A DNA stretch of 64,000 nucleotides, taken from contig OX465581.1 of the NCBI GenBank assembly GCA_950022655.1, positions 34,567,300 to 34,631,299 on the forward strand, read 5' to 3'. The DNA comes from Alentia gelatinosa. Taxonomy: Eukaryota; Annelida; Polychaeta; Phyllodocida; Polynoidae. Of this stretch, positions 1 through 12,700 are shown in pieces. Both the position numbers and the translations under genes were made by a program. The notes beneath the pieces are model-generated. The model was not told where the DNA came from. It made no database searches and saw only the letters and a list, made by a program, of their open reading frames with translations. How positions within the stretch are numbered: the stretch's first letter is position 1; each line of letters opens with the position of its first letter.

Positions 1-2942
1 CTTTAATCTTTCTGTGTACCATTTAGATAGGTATGATGAATAGATTTGACTGCGTCCCAAGTTGCTTAGCTTTAAATAATATGCCACTAGGTTAAGTTCG
101 TCCGAGTCTGCTGAGTATATAGTCTCACCTTATTGCCCAAAACACTCTAATGTCTCATACATCTGAGAATAACATGATAGGATCCTTGCCCTCGGGGCCG
201 AGATATGTTAACCATAAAGAAACAGCCTTGATCTCTATCTTTCATCAGGTTGCACTTGCTGGTTTCTTCATTAGTAGTAAATCCTGCGAGGTCATTGGAC
301 ACATTCCTGAATGAAAAGTCTTGGCAAGATTGGGAAGAACTGGTACAACTTATTGCCAAACTATGCCCGTTGCCTCGATGTAAAGGCATGTCTCATATCA
401 ATAGGCAGTGGCATATATCTCAATAAAATGCATGCTGGTATAAAGGTTCAACGTGGCTATTCAGTAGCAGCTTCACGCATGGGGTGCGCTCAGAGTGTGA
501 CTCACCCCTTTTAGGGCGCGTTGATGGAGTAATTCAGTGGTGGTGGCTGGGGTGACTGCTGAGCTTGGCCTGGTGCTCTCCCATCAACCAGTTTGCAGCT
601 CAACTCTAGGGCAGATTGCTATCAGGTCATGAGGGAGGCCATCTTTTATTTCTTTAATTTCGAACTTGTAGCGAACATCAGGCAATCTGCTGTAGCAGGT
701 TTTCATTGCCGTATTCTAACTTGAAGAGGCTTTGACAAGTAGCATCATGATAGGTGTAATATAATATACAATGACAATCCAGTGAACTTACATTGATGGC
801 ATATGAGAATGAGATGAGTTCTTCTTCGTGTCCTTCTTAACATTATGCTCGTATTGTACGCGCTTTATGAATAGAAAGATTGACCCAGAGTCTTGCAGCT
901 GTTTCGGCAGTCTATTCCAGAACATAGAACCTCGGTAAAGCGGGGTTTTCCTATAAAATATAGTTCTCGGATCTTGTCCTCCTCGCCAAACAAAACTCCA
1001 GCTGGTAGGTGGAGTTATCAGTGGATTATAAAAGCTGATATTAGCGGTTGTCCACCGCCTACAGTGGCACCATCTTCACGGTTCGCACTTGAACCTGTCC
1101 AATTTCCTGGTGGACTATGGCAGAACTAGCATTCACTCTGTGCCCTTTAGAAGTGCCCCACTTGTCTCTTGATTAATCCTGACTAATTAGTGTCCTCTTG
1201 ACCCATGACTAATTGACCTGCCAAGCAAGTTCTATCTCCGGTGAAAACCTATCCAGGATCACAAGCCTCTGAAGTGGGTAGACCTACGTGACATAGCATG
1301 ATTACAGTGTATTCACAAATTCCTTTGTTGATTAACGCAAGTGTTAACCGTGTAATGCCGAAAGGGTATATACCTGTTACCCGCCAGCGGCCATACAGCG
1401 GTCACACGAGCACCGGCGTTGAATGGGCCTCTTTATAAGCATGTTTTGAAGACGACTGGTAAAGCTGAAACCTGGCCTATCTAGCGGAATGCACCTTTAG
1501 CGTTAGTCAGACGCCTATTATGTTTGATATGGTCGTTTTCTTGATATTCCTCATAGTTGCAGGCCTCCATGCAGAATTCCCTGCATACCCAAACATAAAA
1601 GAACTGCTATCCTCCTATACTGGTGAATTAATAGATGAAGTTTGAACTTCAGCTAACTGCGGGAACTTTACCCTATCGGAGATTCTTTCATTCCCGTCCC
1701 AGTTGTTGGGTTTATAATGTTAGGGATGCACTACATTCTTTTGAAGTTTCACCAATGCATTTAGCAAGAGTAAAACCTCAGCAGGTAGAATCAAGTCCTA
1801 GAGTAATTTTTTAAGTCCTATACCAATTAATCAGGTCCGATGATACACTATCGAGAATTGCTCAAACACTAGAGTTCAAACAGGAGTTCAGCTCATCAAT
1901 ATCCTGATAGACAAGGCTGGGAATATGGGCCTGTATTCATACTCAATCAATATATCAATTTTCAGCACCTTTGAACACTCTGATTTCTTACGATAAGCCG
2001 CACAAGAATTCCTGAACTACTGCATGTCCCTGATGTCTCAGCTCATTCATATCCATCAGAAATGACCAAAATATAGGTGTAACAGAAAAGTGAAGAGCTT
2101 CCCAAGAGAGGCCCAAGGGGGAAACTGAGTTTGCCCCACTTTAGCTGTTGCTATGGCATAAGAACACAATATATACAAAAGGAATCAATAGAAACGGGCA
2201 GTCGCATCCATCAGCACCTGAACTTGAACCTGTCACAAAATTCAACAGACCTCCAGTCATATTTAATGCATTCAATTTTTCACCAAAAGAATCTCAACTC
2301 TGGTAATATAACTTTTAAAAGAACTCTGTCTGAATAAATATAATCAATTTACCTTAAAAGGAAAGTAGTGTCAATAGAGCAGGGGATAAAGCACTTGTGT
2401 ATATGCTTCTAGCCACACCAGGCCTTCACTTGTTATTTTTCAGCTACATTTCACATCTTGAAATGTTGTCTATAAATTCAGGTTGGTTTTAATGCGAACG
2501 CCGGGGTTTCCTTTCAAAATCTCCATCCGTGCGTGGCTTTGCGTTCAATGCGGGGTTAACGGCAGATTCTAGCTGAGGTGTTTGGTAAGAGATACCTTGA
2601 TTTGAAGGCGACACGTAATATCCTACAATGCCAGTGTCATTGACACATTGCTCGATGCATTGCTTGGTCTCTGGTCTACCTTGGTGGGGAGTTAAATCGC
2701 GCTCTAAATATTTGTATTATTGTTACTCGTAGAGCAACCTCGCTCTTTCCACACTCAACCACCCATGAACGTTTAAAAATACAGAGGTATCTGTCGATGT
2801 TCTTTAGGTTCGTTGAACTATTCTAATCTAACCCCCATGCCCTAGGTCTCAATACATTATCGGTGATAGAGAATAATCAGGATCTGTTAAAATATATCTT
2901 TCTGTCATAACATACATGTTGGATATAGAGACGAAGACTAAT

Positions 2943-3250
2943 ATTTAACATTATAGAGGAAACCCATGAAAGTTTAGGGTCTGAGCCCGTATCCCATCGA
3001 GTTTGAATCACATAGTAATTCACAAGGCGAAGCCGAGTGAATTACTACGTGATTCAAATGAGATGGGATCGAGCTCTGAACCTAAACTTGAATGGGTTTC
3101 TGAATTTATCTCACCCTTAATATTGACTAATGGGCTAACGTTTGTGACATTATCCCCCATTGGACATTTTTCATAAATATCTAATAGGCATTAGCTACGA
3201 GTTCCCAATGTTAAGTCTATGAAGAAAAAATATCTGGGGTGAGATATTGT
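2943..3250. mobile_element. Composite MITE, TTTTATCTCACCCC family (foldback plus TIR part)
   Basis: Bases 2943-3110 form a foldback with about 80-base arms (gtttgaatcacatagtaatt cac against gtgaattactacgtgattcaaa). Bases 3104-3250 are a second unit bounded by atttatctcaccc and ggggtgagatatt, sharing gagttcccaatgttaagtct with 43370-43385 and 52392-52411. Confidence 0.75.
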
Positions 3251-4138
3251 TAAAAATCTATTTGTATATATTGGCAGTGGCTGCCTCCAAAACCTTAATC
3301 CCTTTTTTGTTATTTCACTTAGGACGTTTACATGCACCAGAACTACGAGGGGTTCTTCTGTAGAAGGCTAAAGACGTAATCATAAGCATTTCATATATAG
3401 GGAAAAATATGGATAACAAGTACAAACATAAAGCTGACATGCGCTGACACAGACACTGACTCGAAAATGATGTATATATACAATACAACGAGGGTATGCC
3501 ACGAAAGAGACACAAACCTGTTCAGTTAGCCAATAGTAACACCCAGCTTCCAATGTCTGCTTTTATAGGCCATAATATGTACATACGTTTGATTCTAAAA
3601 TATTCAGATTAAAATAAATCGGAAAGGAGTATGTACATATGCAATACTCTGGTCTTCTAAATCTAATAAATTAGACTTTAAGTTTAACAATATGATCACC
3701 TATCTCTGAGGACTTAGATAAATGCTCATAAAATTCTGGTATAACAAGATTCCTTTCCCTTGCTGCTAAATACATTGGTCGGATCCGCTCAAGCAGCAAG
3801 GTTTACCATATATCCTAATGGCATTTTCTAATCGTCTGGTAGTCAGAAGGACATTTTTACATTGTGATATATAACAATGAGATCTAAGAAGGCTGAGACC
3901 TTTTACAGAAGAGTTACTTTACCTTGCAAACTTTAAGTCTATACTTTAGAATCACTGGATAAACCGGTTTTTCTTCATCAAACAAAAGCCGTTAGTGTTG
4001 GATGACATCTCCATAGCTGGCAATCGCAAAAATATTCTCCTGTTTTGTCACATCCTTTGATACATTAGAGACCATACTCAAGAAAGTCGACGGGCACTGC
4101 AAGCGAAAGATGTCACCGTATCAAATTAGGTTTCACTA

Positions 4139-4426
4139 TTAGGCCTGGCGTCCACCTACTACGATAGAAATTTAGACCTCCCGATATGGCACCGATACAA
4201 AAAGCAAATATAGGAGACATATCAGGAAAGTGCAAAATCGTAGACATATGTATAGACATGCCCATCAAACATGCATTGTATGGGTTTTTTATCGGTGTCT
4301 AATCACAGATACGTGGTCAACTGCCCCGATATTAGGTGACCTTCGGACGCGATTTTGACTTTTTATCGGGAGGTGTATCGTAGAACATATCGAAGCCATA
4401 TCGTAGTAGGTGGACGCCGGGCCTAA
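4139..4426. mobile_element. MITE with TTAGGCCTGGCGTCCACCTA ends
   Basis: The left end TTAGGCCTGGCGTCCACCTA CTACGATA matches the reverse complement of the right end tatcgtagtaggtggacgcc gggcctaa almost perfectly. The interior tatcgggaggtgtatcgta is shared with the next element, 4513-4664. Confidence 0.8.
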
Positions 4427-4512
4427 CCAACATGCCATTTTGAGCGGAAACTCACTGGTTCAGAGGCTGATTTTAAGTCAGCAAGTTTTAAGTCAGCAAG
4501 GTAGCTGCTGAG

Positions 4513-4664
4513 TTAACCATGCACCCTCTGCGTTCCCGACACACGCCGATATAAAGTCCTGGCGATTGTCTTCCCGATTTATTGGCCTTTTATAAGTATT
4601 TCTAATCACAGTATATCGGGAGGTCTATCGTGGTGAATCGGCGGAAGTGGGTGCATGGTTTTAA
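4513..4664. mobile_element. Short MITE with GTTAACCATGCACCC ends
   Basis: gttaaccatgcaccc on the left and gggtgcatggtttta on the right form an inverted repeat. The interior tatcgggaggtctatcgtgg nearly repeats that of 4139-4426, so the two are relatives with different ends. Confidence 0.65.
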
Positions 4665-5929
4665 GAGAGGTCTTTATATTAAGTTGGCTTCTCGCATGCC
4701 GACCAACCGCTCGTTATGATATGCAAATAGGGGGTCGGCGGGACAAGCGCTAAAAATCTGCACAAAAGATCGACACTTTTGAATATAGCTGCTCTGGTTC
4801 CACCAGACAGGCTTTCTTTAACAGCTCTGAACGAATTCATCCCCAATCAATTTGTGTTGCATTCGTTGGTGACCAATTTGTCTGGAAGTGCTGACATAAA
4901 TGGTCATAAATCTGATTATAGGTCGGCCACCAATCTTTTTGATATGCCTGTTAAATGAGAATTTGTGAGACAAAATTATCGCGCAATTGGAAACATTCCT
5001 TTTTATGTATCTAAAGAAATGCCTATGGAAAGACATATTACTTTAGCGGAAATCGATACTAACTCGCATGCGGTCTGCTAAAGTCCCCTTAACAGAAATA
5101 CTCTATTCATGGCAGATGTATTTAGATATGTGGTAAGGCAGCTTTGCCTGACCGCTTTCTCACTTCCTTTTTCAAGAACGATTGTCACGCCATCTAGTTT
5201 TTAGACCTATCAGACCTAACAGCCGTATCATGTGTCTGGCATGTAGCTATCCACTTACGGGGACAGCCATTTGTCCCCCAATATTACACAAAACACCAGA
5301 TTAGTGGATTTTATTATCCATCGTATACAAGACACCATTGAAAATGTATGGGGACTCAGTAAACCAGGACCCATTATATAAAACCTGTCAGATACCATAA
5401 CTGTGGTATACAGATTCAGATCTGTGGTATACGGCCTCAAAGTCATTGTGTGAGGAAAAATAGTCCCTTTGTACTATAGAGCAAAGAAATAGTCCCTATT
5501 GCTTTACCCTTTAATATGGCAATTACTGGTTTTAATTTATTCGAAAAGATGTATGATAAATGCAACAAACGATGGTTTTGGGGACAGGCGGCTCTGTAAA
5601 CAAATCAAGGTTGACGTCGTAATATACTCGCTTGTACTCCTGTATTACTGCGCGTCAATCTCTCGTGGTAATAGACTGTAGCGGTAGTCGCAGCAAGTAT
5701 TAAGTGTACACTAACGTTTAGCGTATTGCCGTGCTACGGAAGGACAATGCCTCACTAATTAACGAAAGCACCAATAAAGGATTTGCAGTGTCATATGAGC
5801 TGCTGTGCATATGTTGGCTATGTTCCACCATAAATGGACATAAATTTGAACCAACGGACTTTCCTATTCCTGACTGATATAACTTTATTGTCTTCTATAT
5901 AACATGTAATGCGGAGTTTCCACGTGCTG

Positions 5930-6190
5930 ACTAAAAATCCACCGACAAGAGTCGATCAGTGGTTCCCCATGTGAAAGGTCGGTGGTACATAATCGGCGAC
6001 CTGCACTGCAAAAATGTGGTGGACTCTTACCGACCTTTTGTAGTGAAATACGGAGCTTCGACGATTAATTCAATAGGCTTTGATTTCGTCACTGGGTGCA
6101 AAAGTCGGTCGATGGTGCCCGCTGATAGGTGTGTAATATCAATACTGTTCACGCCCTTGGGCTGTAGTGAATGACCACGAGCAGGATCAA
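5930..6190. repeat. Diverged relative of the 25409-25828 MITE
   Basis: It contains aaaggtcggtggta, gtcggtcgatggtgcc and tttgatttcgtcactgggtg, also found at 45060-45130 (tttgattctttcacccctga, cagtcggtggtgcc). The ends are not clear. Confidence 0.45.
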
Positions 6191-6713
6191 CGCCCGTCGA
6201 AAAACAAATTATTTCTAAAATCCTCTGCTATCATGCTCATCACTTCATCAATTGTTTAGTATTAAGTGCTACTTTATATCTCATTGTATTATAATACTAT
6301 TATTGTACTGTAAATTTTTACTTGCTTGTTCTTTTGAGGCATTAGTCCTTTATTTATAAAGTAACTGAACGCACTTGTCACTTAGAGTATGATGGCAGAT
6401 CGAGGTATTGTACTTACCAATCATACCAATACAAAAATATATAAAAAGTAAGCCATTGAACTAGCTTTGTTTATGATTTTCATGTATATGCTAATAAGGA
6501 AACATATTTTAGATTAAAACAGACATCGTTGTCAGTCTTTTTTCCCCAAATAACACGTGTATCCTTCTGCCTATGTTTTCTCATATTACATAGAAGAATG
6601 CCAAAATTGTTTTGCGAATGTTATTATATATATATATATAGTCATATCGTACATCACATTTTGCTTACTGATTGCAGTGCCTCTGCCTACCCTCCCTGTG
6701 ATCCCCAAGAGCC

Positions 6714-9700
6714 ATGTCGTTCCGGAGGTTGAGGATGTTACTTCGCTACCCGTCGCGGTGCATGCTTCGTATGCTGGTCATCTTTGTCATGGCTGTGGTC
6801 GTCGTCATCAACATACCATCCCTCATATCGTTACCTCTCGCCGAGCGCGACCTGCCACGCAAGGTCCTCATCTCGGCCAATGCACATGGACCACTCGGGG
6901 GCTTGCCGCTTCAGCCTCACATAGCACAGGAGTCGTTGATACTCAGACCGGAAGCTCCCATGCGGCAACTCCACGCAGAAGCGCAACTCAGAATGGCGCC
7001 CCGGAAACAGGATGTCGTCGTCGATAGCGCCACATCGGACAGGAGCCGGAAACAGGAGCCGCAGCGCCCCCATCCGGTGCAGGTGCCCGGGGAGGTGTTA
7101 TTCCCGCGGTTACAGAGTTCGGGGTCATTGAGGAGTGCTCCCGTAGGGAAGACGAAGGTGACCGCTGCGCCAGAAGGGACGGACCACACGGACGAGCCCA
7201 GAGAGAACAGCCAGAACAGGCTTCCCTGCGCCTGGGTGCCCTACACGAAAACGGAAGTTAGTTTTTATTCCTTATTGCTTTATATAAAGAGCGTGCTCTA
7301 AAGGGCCCGCGATTGGCTCCACTCCCAGGTTGGGTTTCTCTTAGTTAGCATTCCATTTGTGTAGCTTTTCAGGTTTTCCAATGATTTCTTCATTTTCCTA
7401 CAGTGGGTACCAATCATTAATTTCATATAGTTATATCTATGCAGTAATAATAACTGAAGGAAGTTGTAGAGTAGCGGGTATACAAAAGCAAAGTCATCCT
7501 ATGGTGGTAAGTAACCTGGGGCCCGTTTAATAATCTAGGACCCTTCTCTGTCTGCCATAGATACCCAGAAACAATGTGTGTCGACTTTATTCAATACTTA
7601 TGGACGACCCGATGGACGGCTAATACTGTCTTAGCGAACAGAATTAGATATTATCAAACGATAACCCCTGTGCGAGGTACAGAATCCGGTATTCATGTAC
7701 GATCCTAGATTATTAAACGGGCCCCTGGTAGAAAGGTTTCTTCATGTGCGTTCCCAACCACATAGAATTTTCGCCCCAGTGCCTTTATGTAAATCCACAA
7801 CAATGTGCTCTGCCATTGTAGCCATCAAAACCAAAGTGCAGTAGAACTGGACTCTCTCAGTTCCTATCTAATGTGTCCGCTTGAAGTGGGTTGTGGCCTT
7901 AAACAGGGTGAAATCAAGCATCTAAGAGAGAGAGAGAAAAACTTCCATTCGGAGTCAACATATTTCCTAGCGCACGATATCCCACCTGCAGCATTGCCAC
8001 AAGCTGGGGAATTTTGGTCGAAAATATCCACCTCGTTTATCGCACTCGCTGGGTAGTTCCGACACATAACAGATTCCATTAAACCACACAAATTGTATCT
8101 CCCTATAATAACACTGATTGTCTTTACACTTTCTCTAGGATCCTGTTCACTACATCGTTGTGGTGCTAAAGAGGTTCGGCTACGTGGTTCGCTACAGACA
8201 CGAGGGTTTCAAGGACTGCGCGCTCATCTGGACCTTTGAGTACCCTTTCTGGAGACACTGCTGGAGTCAAGAGATGTTCCGCTACGCTACCACCTCGCTA
8301 CGCAAGGACCAGAAAGTATACTCACATTATCTTAATTCTTGTCCCCATGATCCTCAATATTAGAACACGCCAGGAGGCAAATACTTGGAAGCGTAAGTGA
8401 TGAAAGGCATATTATATATTGTTATTTCCTTATATCCTTAAATATGATCAATCTGGAATACCTCCCCATTTGGTCAGAAAAGATGCTTTTTTTTACTTTA
8501 TACTGGTAAATTTATAGGGACCCTTTTGGCTTATAATGCATGTTCTGCAGTAACTGTAGTGCTCCTTTTGTTCATTAAAAACGTTTAAGATCCAAATTTA
8601 GTTGGTCAGTAGATAATTTCCTTTCTACAACCGAGAACAAATTTGGAGTTATTTCTTATTCTGTCCATATCTTCAACACAAACTTAAAACCTCCGAGCCT
8701 AGGCGAAGATTTTAAACGAGAACTCTTTTTTATAAATACACATAGTTTGTCAGTGTTAGCCTTAGTAAATGCACAAAGTGACTGAAGATTAGAAAAAAAA
8801 GTATTGTACCATTAAAAATACATGCGAATGTTGCAATATTCATTTACAGGTTATTCCTGATTTACACGAATATGAGGAGTTTCGCCGCTGGTGCGTATCT
8901 GGGTTTCTTGGTATTTGGATTTGTAAGTAGAGGTTAAACGAAGATACCACTTCATATAATATGTATAACAATACAGCATCTTAGCCATTCGAGTGCAGGG
9001 GTGAATCTAGAATATTGACTGTACCACTCTCCCCCGATTCGCTTTTGCTTTACAATTCCATACCTGTATATATCGCTGGTTTATATCGATATAAATTGAG
9101 AGATATAGACTATAATTGATGGTTTTGTAGAAAGGCGGCCGTAAGCTATTCGAGGTTTACGCGTAGTAATACACGAGTATGAGCGAGGGTATTTATTCAC
9201 CACGATAAAAGAACGTTGTCAAACCTGTTTCCCTGTAATTAAACCTTTAACAATCGTTCAATGATCCTCGATATCTTCAACGTTTGATATTTCGCATTAT
9301 CCTTAAGGCTCCTTTCCAAGATGTCCAGAACAGAACGTTTGTTATTTGCCATTTTATTTCACGTTTGTAGGTCTTCTTAGCTGTCCTCATCTGGTCGCCA
9401 CATTTTTTAATAACATACACAATAGTGACTGCTTTAATTTACGAGTGGATGCAATCTCCGAGTAGTTGTTCCATGGTAATACCCAAGCAACCACGAGGCT
9501 ATTGCGTCATCAACTACTACACAACACCAGTCATTATTGTATTTATTATCCACCTCCATGAATATGATGACTTAATTAAGTAAGGAATTTAAAGGCAAAA
9601 CATTGACACTTACTTAAACTTCCATTGTTAGATACATGTAAACAGCCACCAGCAATACACTGATACAATCACCCCTCTCATCACGACTGATGATAATTCA

Positions 9701-12700
9701 ATCCGTATCTGCCTGCAAAAGAATAGTTCATAAATTTGCTGTGTTTTTTTTAGTATGTTTGGTGAACATTTTCGTGTAATCTAATCGGTTTTTTTTTTTT
9801 TAGTGAAAATATTTATGTAGTCGGGTGGTACTCGAGGAGGTATGCCACATGGACCTTTTCTATAATCTCTTGGAGGAATTCTTGATGGTCGGAATCTCCT
9901 GTAGAAGAATTACAGGCGTCCCCTATATTTTCTATGAAGATTTCATAACGGGTGGATAATAAATTTTAAGTATGGAACTTGAGTTCGCTGCGTACACACT
10001 GTTGTGGACATTCAATACGTATTATTGTCCACAGGTGAACCACTTTCCTGGCATCGGCTACGTTGCTAACAAGGCGTCGATGGCCAGGTTCGGCTGTACA
10101 GCATGCCCCACCTCCTTCATCCTGCCGGACGATGCAAACCTCTTCTTGGAAACTGTAATAAAAACTATCATTACTCTACATTGAAAAATACGTGAAAGAT
10201 ATGCGGTATTATTGTCAATTAGATTACCTGATGTCCAAGGCATAGGAATAATTCTATTGAACATAACCTTATATACCTTGAAATAATGGAATTGTAGGTT
10301 CTATTGGTGTTGATCGAATGGCTCTTCCCCGTACAACACCAGGGTGACATACGGCCGGGTAGGAGCGGGTGGTATACATAGCAGATATGACTATAGGTAT
10401 AATAATGTAGACGAAACCATGGGTTTGATCACATAGTAATTTCACGAGGTGAAGCCATGTTAACTATAATAGATTCTTGTTCAATGGATTCTTGGAATAT
10501 TGCAGGTTAAGAAACCACTTGAATTAGTATCAAATTTCATCCCATCCTTGAATTCTAATAGAGAACGTCATCAAAATATATATCAAAAGAGAAGCCATCA
10601 TGCCCAACCTAGATGGGTATATTCTATAGTACTCGAAACAATACCTACCGTTTGCGATTATATATTCATATTTTTTATATCTCTTTTCCTATATACGTTC
10701 CATTGTTCTATTCATTTTCGGTAATATTATAGACCTATGGCTGTATCAACGACATATACTGCCCGCTCCTACCCATTGCGCATTTATACCATACGTCACA
10801 CTGTGACGTACGGGGGAATGTGATCATGTGACCAGGTAGAACTTCCATTCTTAAGTATATACTAAGACGAAAACAGGCTGACTGTCCTGGTACGTCAAAA
10901 TACGTAAGTACGATAATACTCCTGCTACCTATGGCATTGGGATATATCTGTAGTATCTAAAAAGGGCAAAACCTTAACATTTAGTAAATCATATTTACTC
11001 TTCTAGGAAATCAATGAAACATTACATCCAAGTACATCCTAGCAAGACTATATTCAATAACATTTTGTAATGAAACATGAAATTTTTCATTGCAGGCCAG
11101 GCGAAACGTAAATTGGACCTGGGTCGTCAAAAACCAGTGGCATCGAGGTGTTCGAGTAGTCAAACCAAATGGTAAATAGCTCAAGTTCATATTCAAATAA
11201 AAGTGGTGTGCTATATATCATGGAGCATTACACAGAAAAGTGCACCAGCAAATGGAACACAGATCCTATGTTTTTCACAAATCAGCGATTAATTGAGATT
11301 TGTACAATTTCGCCAGAGGTGAACCTAAAACTCTGCTTCGCCATTTAAGACAGTAATATTGCTAATATATGCACCCAAACAACTCCAAACACGATCACTC
11401 GGGACAGAAAACATTGAGCTAGGGAAGAAGCAGTGGGATGCATACAAGTTGTACTTGAGGCCAAATCAGCAACAATTAAAATCAGAGTAATATGAACTAT
11501 TCTCTGGGACACCGTTTTATTCGTCAAATTGTGTGCTGTGCATTTTGTGTGTAAACCGATAGATTAGTCAGCAGACCAGGGAAATGCCAGCAATTTACGT
11601 TTGTATGGGACTGTGTTGCTTGCAGTATATATGTAAACAGGCATTATTACTCTATATTTCCAGCTTTAAAAAAAAGATAGAGACTACAACTATAAGAACC
11701 TAGGCTTGTCATCTTGCAAGGTATAAGGTTACAGCAGTGACATAGTTACATGTACTTTGAGAATATAATCCTGTATACCTCTGCAACATATTGATGGATC
11801 AGTTTATCTTTTGTTACTTCATCCTTCAGTCAACCAATATGGGCTTTCCCTATGCATTATGTTTGCACCAGAGTATTGTATTCTCAGAATTCACTTTTTT
11901 TTGGTGGTTGTGTTTCCTATGTTTAACAAGGATCAGCGATTAATTGAGATTTGTACAATTTCGTCAGAGGTGAACCTGAAAGGGGAGCAGACCTTCATTC
12001 AACGGTTTATCAGTAATCCTCTCCTAATAGATGGAAGGTAAGTAAAGTCCTATCATCTTTACTTCCCTTTAAAATCAAATGTGTTTTAAAAACAAAGCTG
12101 TCATTTAACATTTAAGACAGGAACATTGGTGATATGCATCCAAAACCACTGCAAATGCCATCACTCGGGACAGAGACAATGTTGACCTTGGGAAGAAGCA
12201 GTGGGATGCATACAAAATCCTACTCGGGGCCGAACTGAAAATTAGATCAGATGTAAATGTAAATGTTGATTCTGTAGTCTGTTGAATAACTTATACTTAT
12301 ATGAAAGTAAGGATACAATGAGACCAGGTATGAGGATTATTGTTTAATGAAATTTAGGGGCCTGTTGAATAATCTAGGATCGTAAATAAAGACCCTTTTC
12401 TGTACCTCGTACAAGGGTTATTGTTTAATCATTTTTAAGTTCGTTCGCTGAGACAATCTTAGCCCTCTATAATAAGGGCATCCCTGGGTCTCCTTATTCT
12501 AGGGGAAATGGTCTTCATGTACATCTCGTTCACCAAGACACTCCTGGCCGATGGGAGGTCATCCATTAGAACCCTTAGAAAAAGTACAGGAGATAAAATA
12601 TCTTGGAGTTATAATAGATGATAAACTGAAATTACAGGCGCATTTTAATAAGATCATGTGTGAATATAAAAGAAAACTATTTAGGTTTAGGAAATCAGGT

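Larger units (their letters stand above)
1..6677. other. Intergenic stretch left of the TTLL gene; no gene recognised
   Basis: No open frame here looks like a recognised protein; the frames are short (under 80 codons) and of low-complexity composition. The stretch holds foldback elements listed separately (2943-3250, 4139-4426, 4513-4664, 5930-6190). One further short repeat (1079-1150) recurs at 40013-40088 and 42495-42563. About 1550-1830 has a run of open frame that might be a decayed element, but no motif could be named. An upstream non-coding exon of the TTLL gene could lie in the last part, because a good splice acceptor (gattgcag) sits at 6670-6677, just before the start codon. Confidence 0.6.

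Noticed and set aside
1550..1830. Possible retroelement coding remnant
   Set aside because: The frame is broken every 40-60 codons and no catalytic motif could be found.
6557..7189. Other open frames overlapping TTLL exon 1 on both strands
   Set aside because: They are GC-rich shadows of exon 1. Only the frame from 6714 joins the downstream exons in phase.
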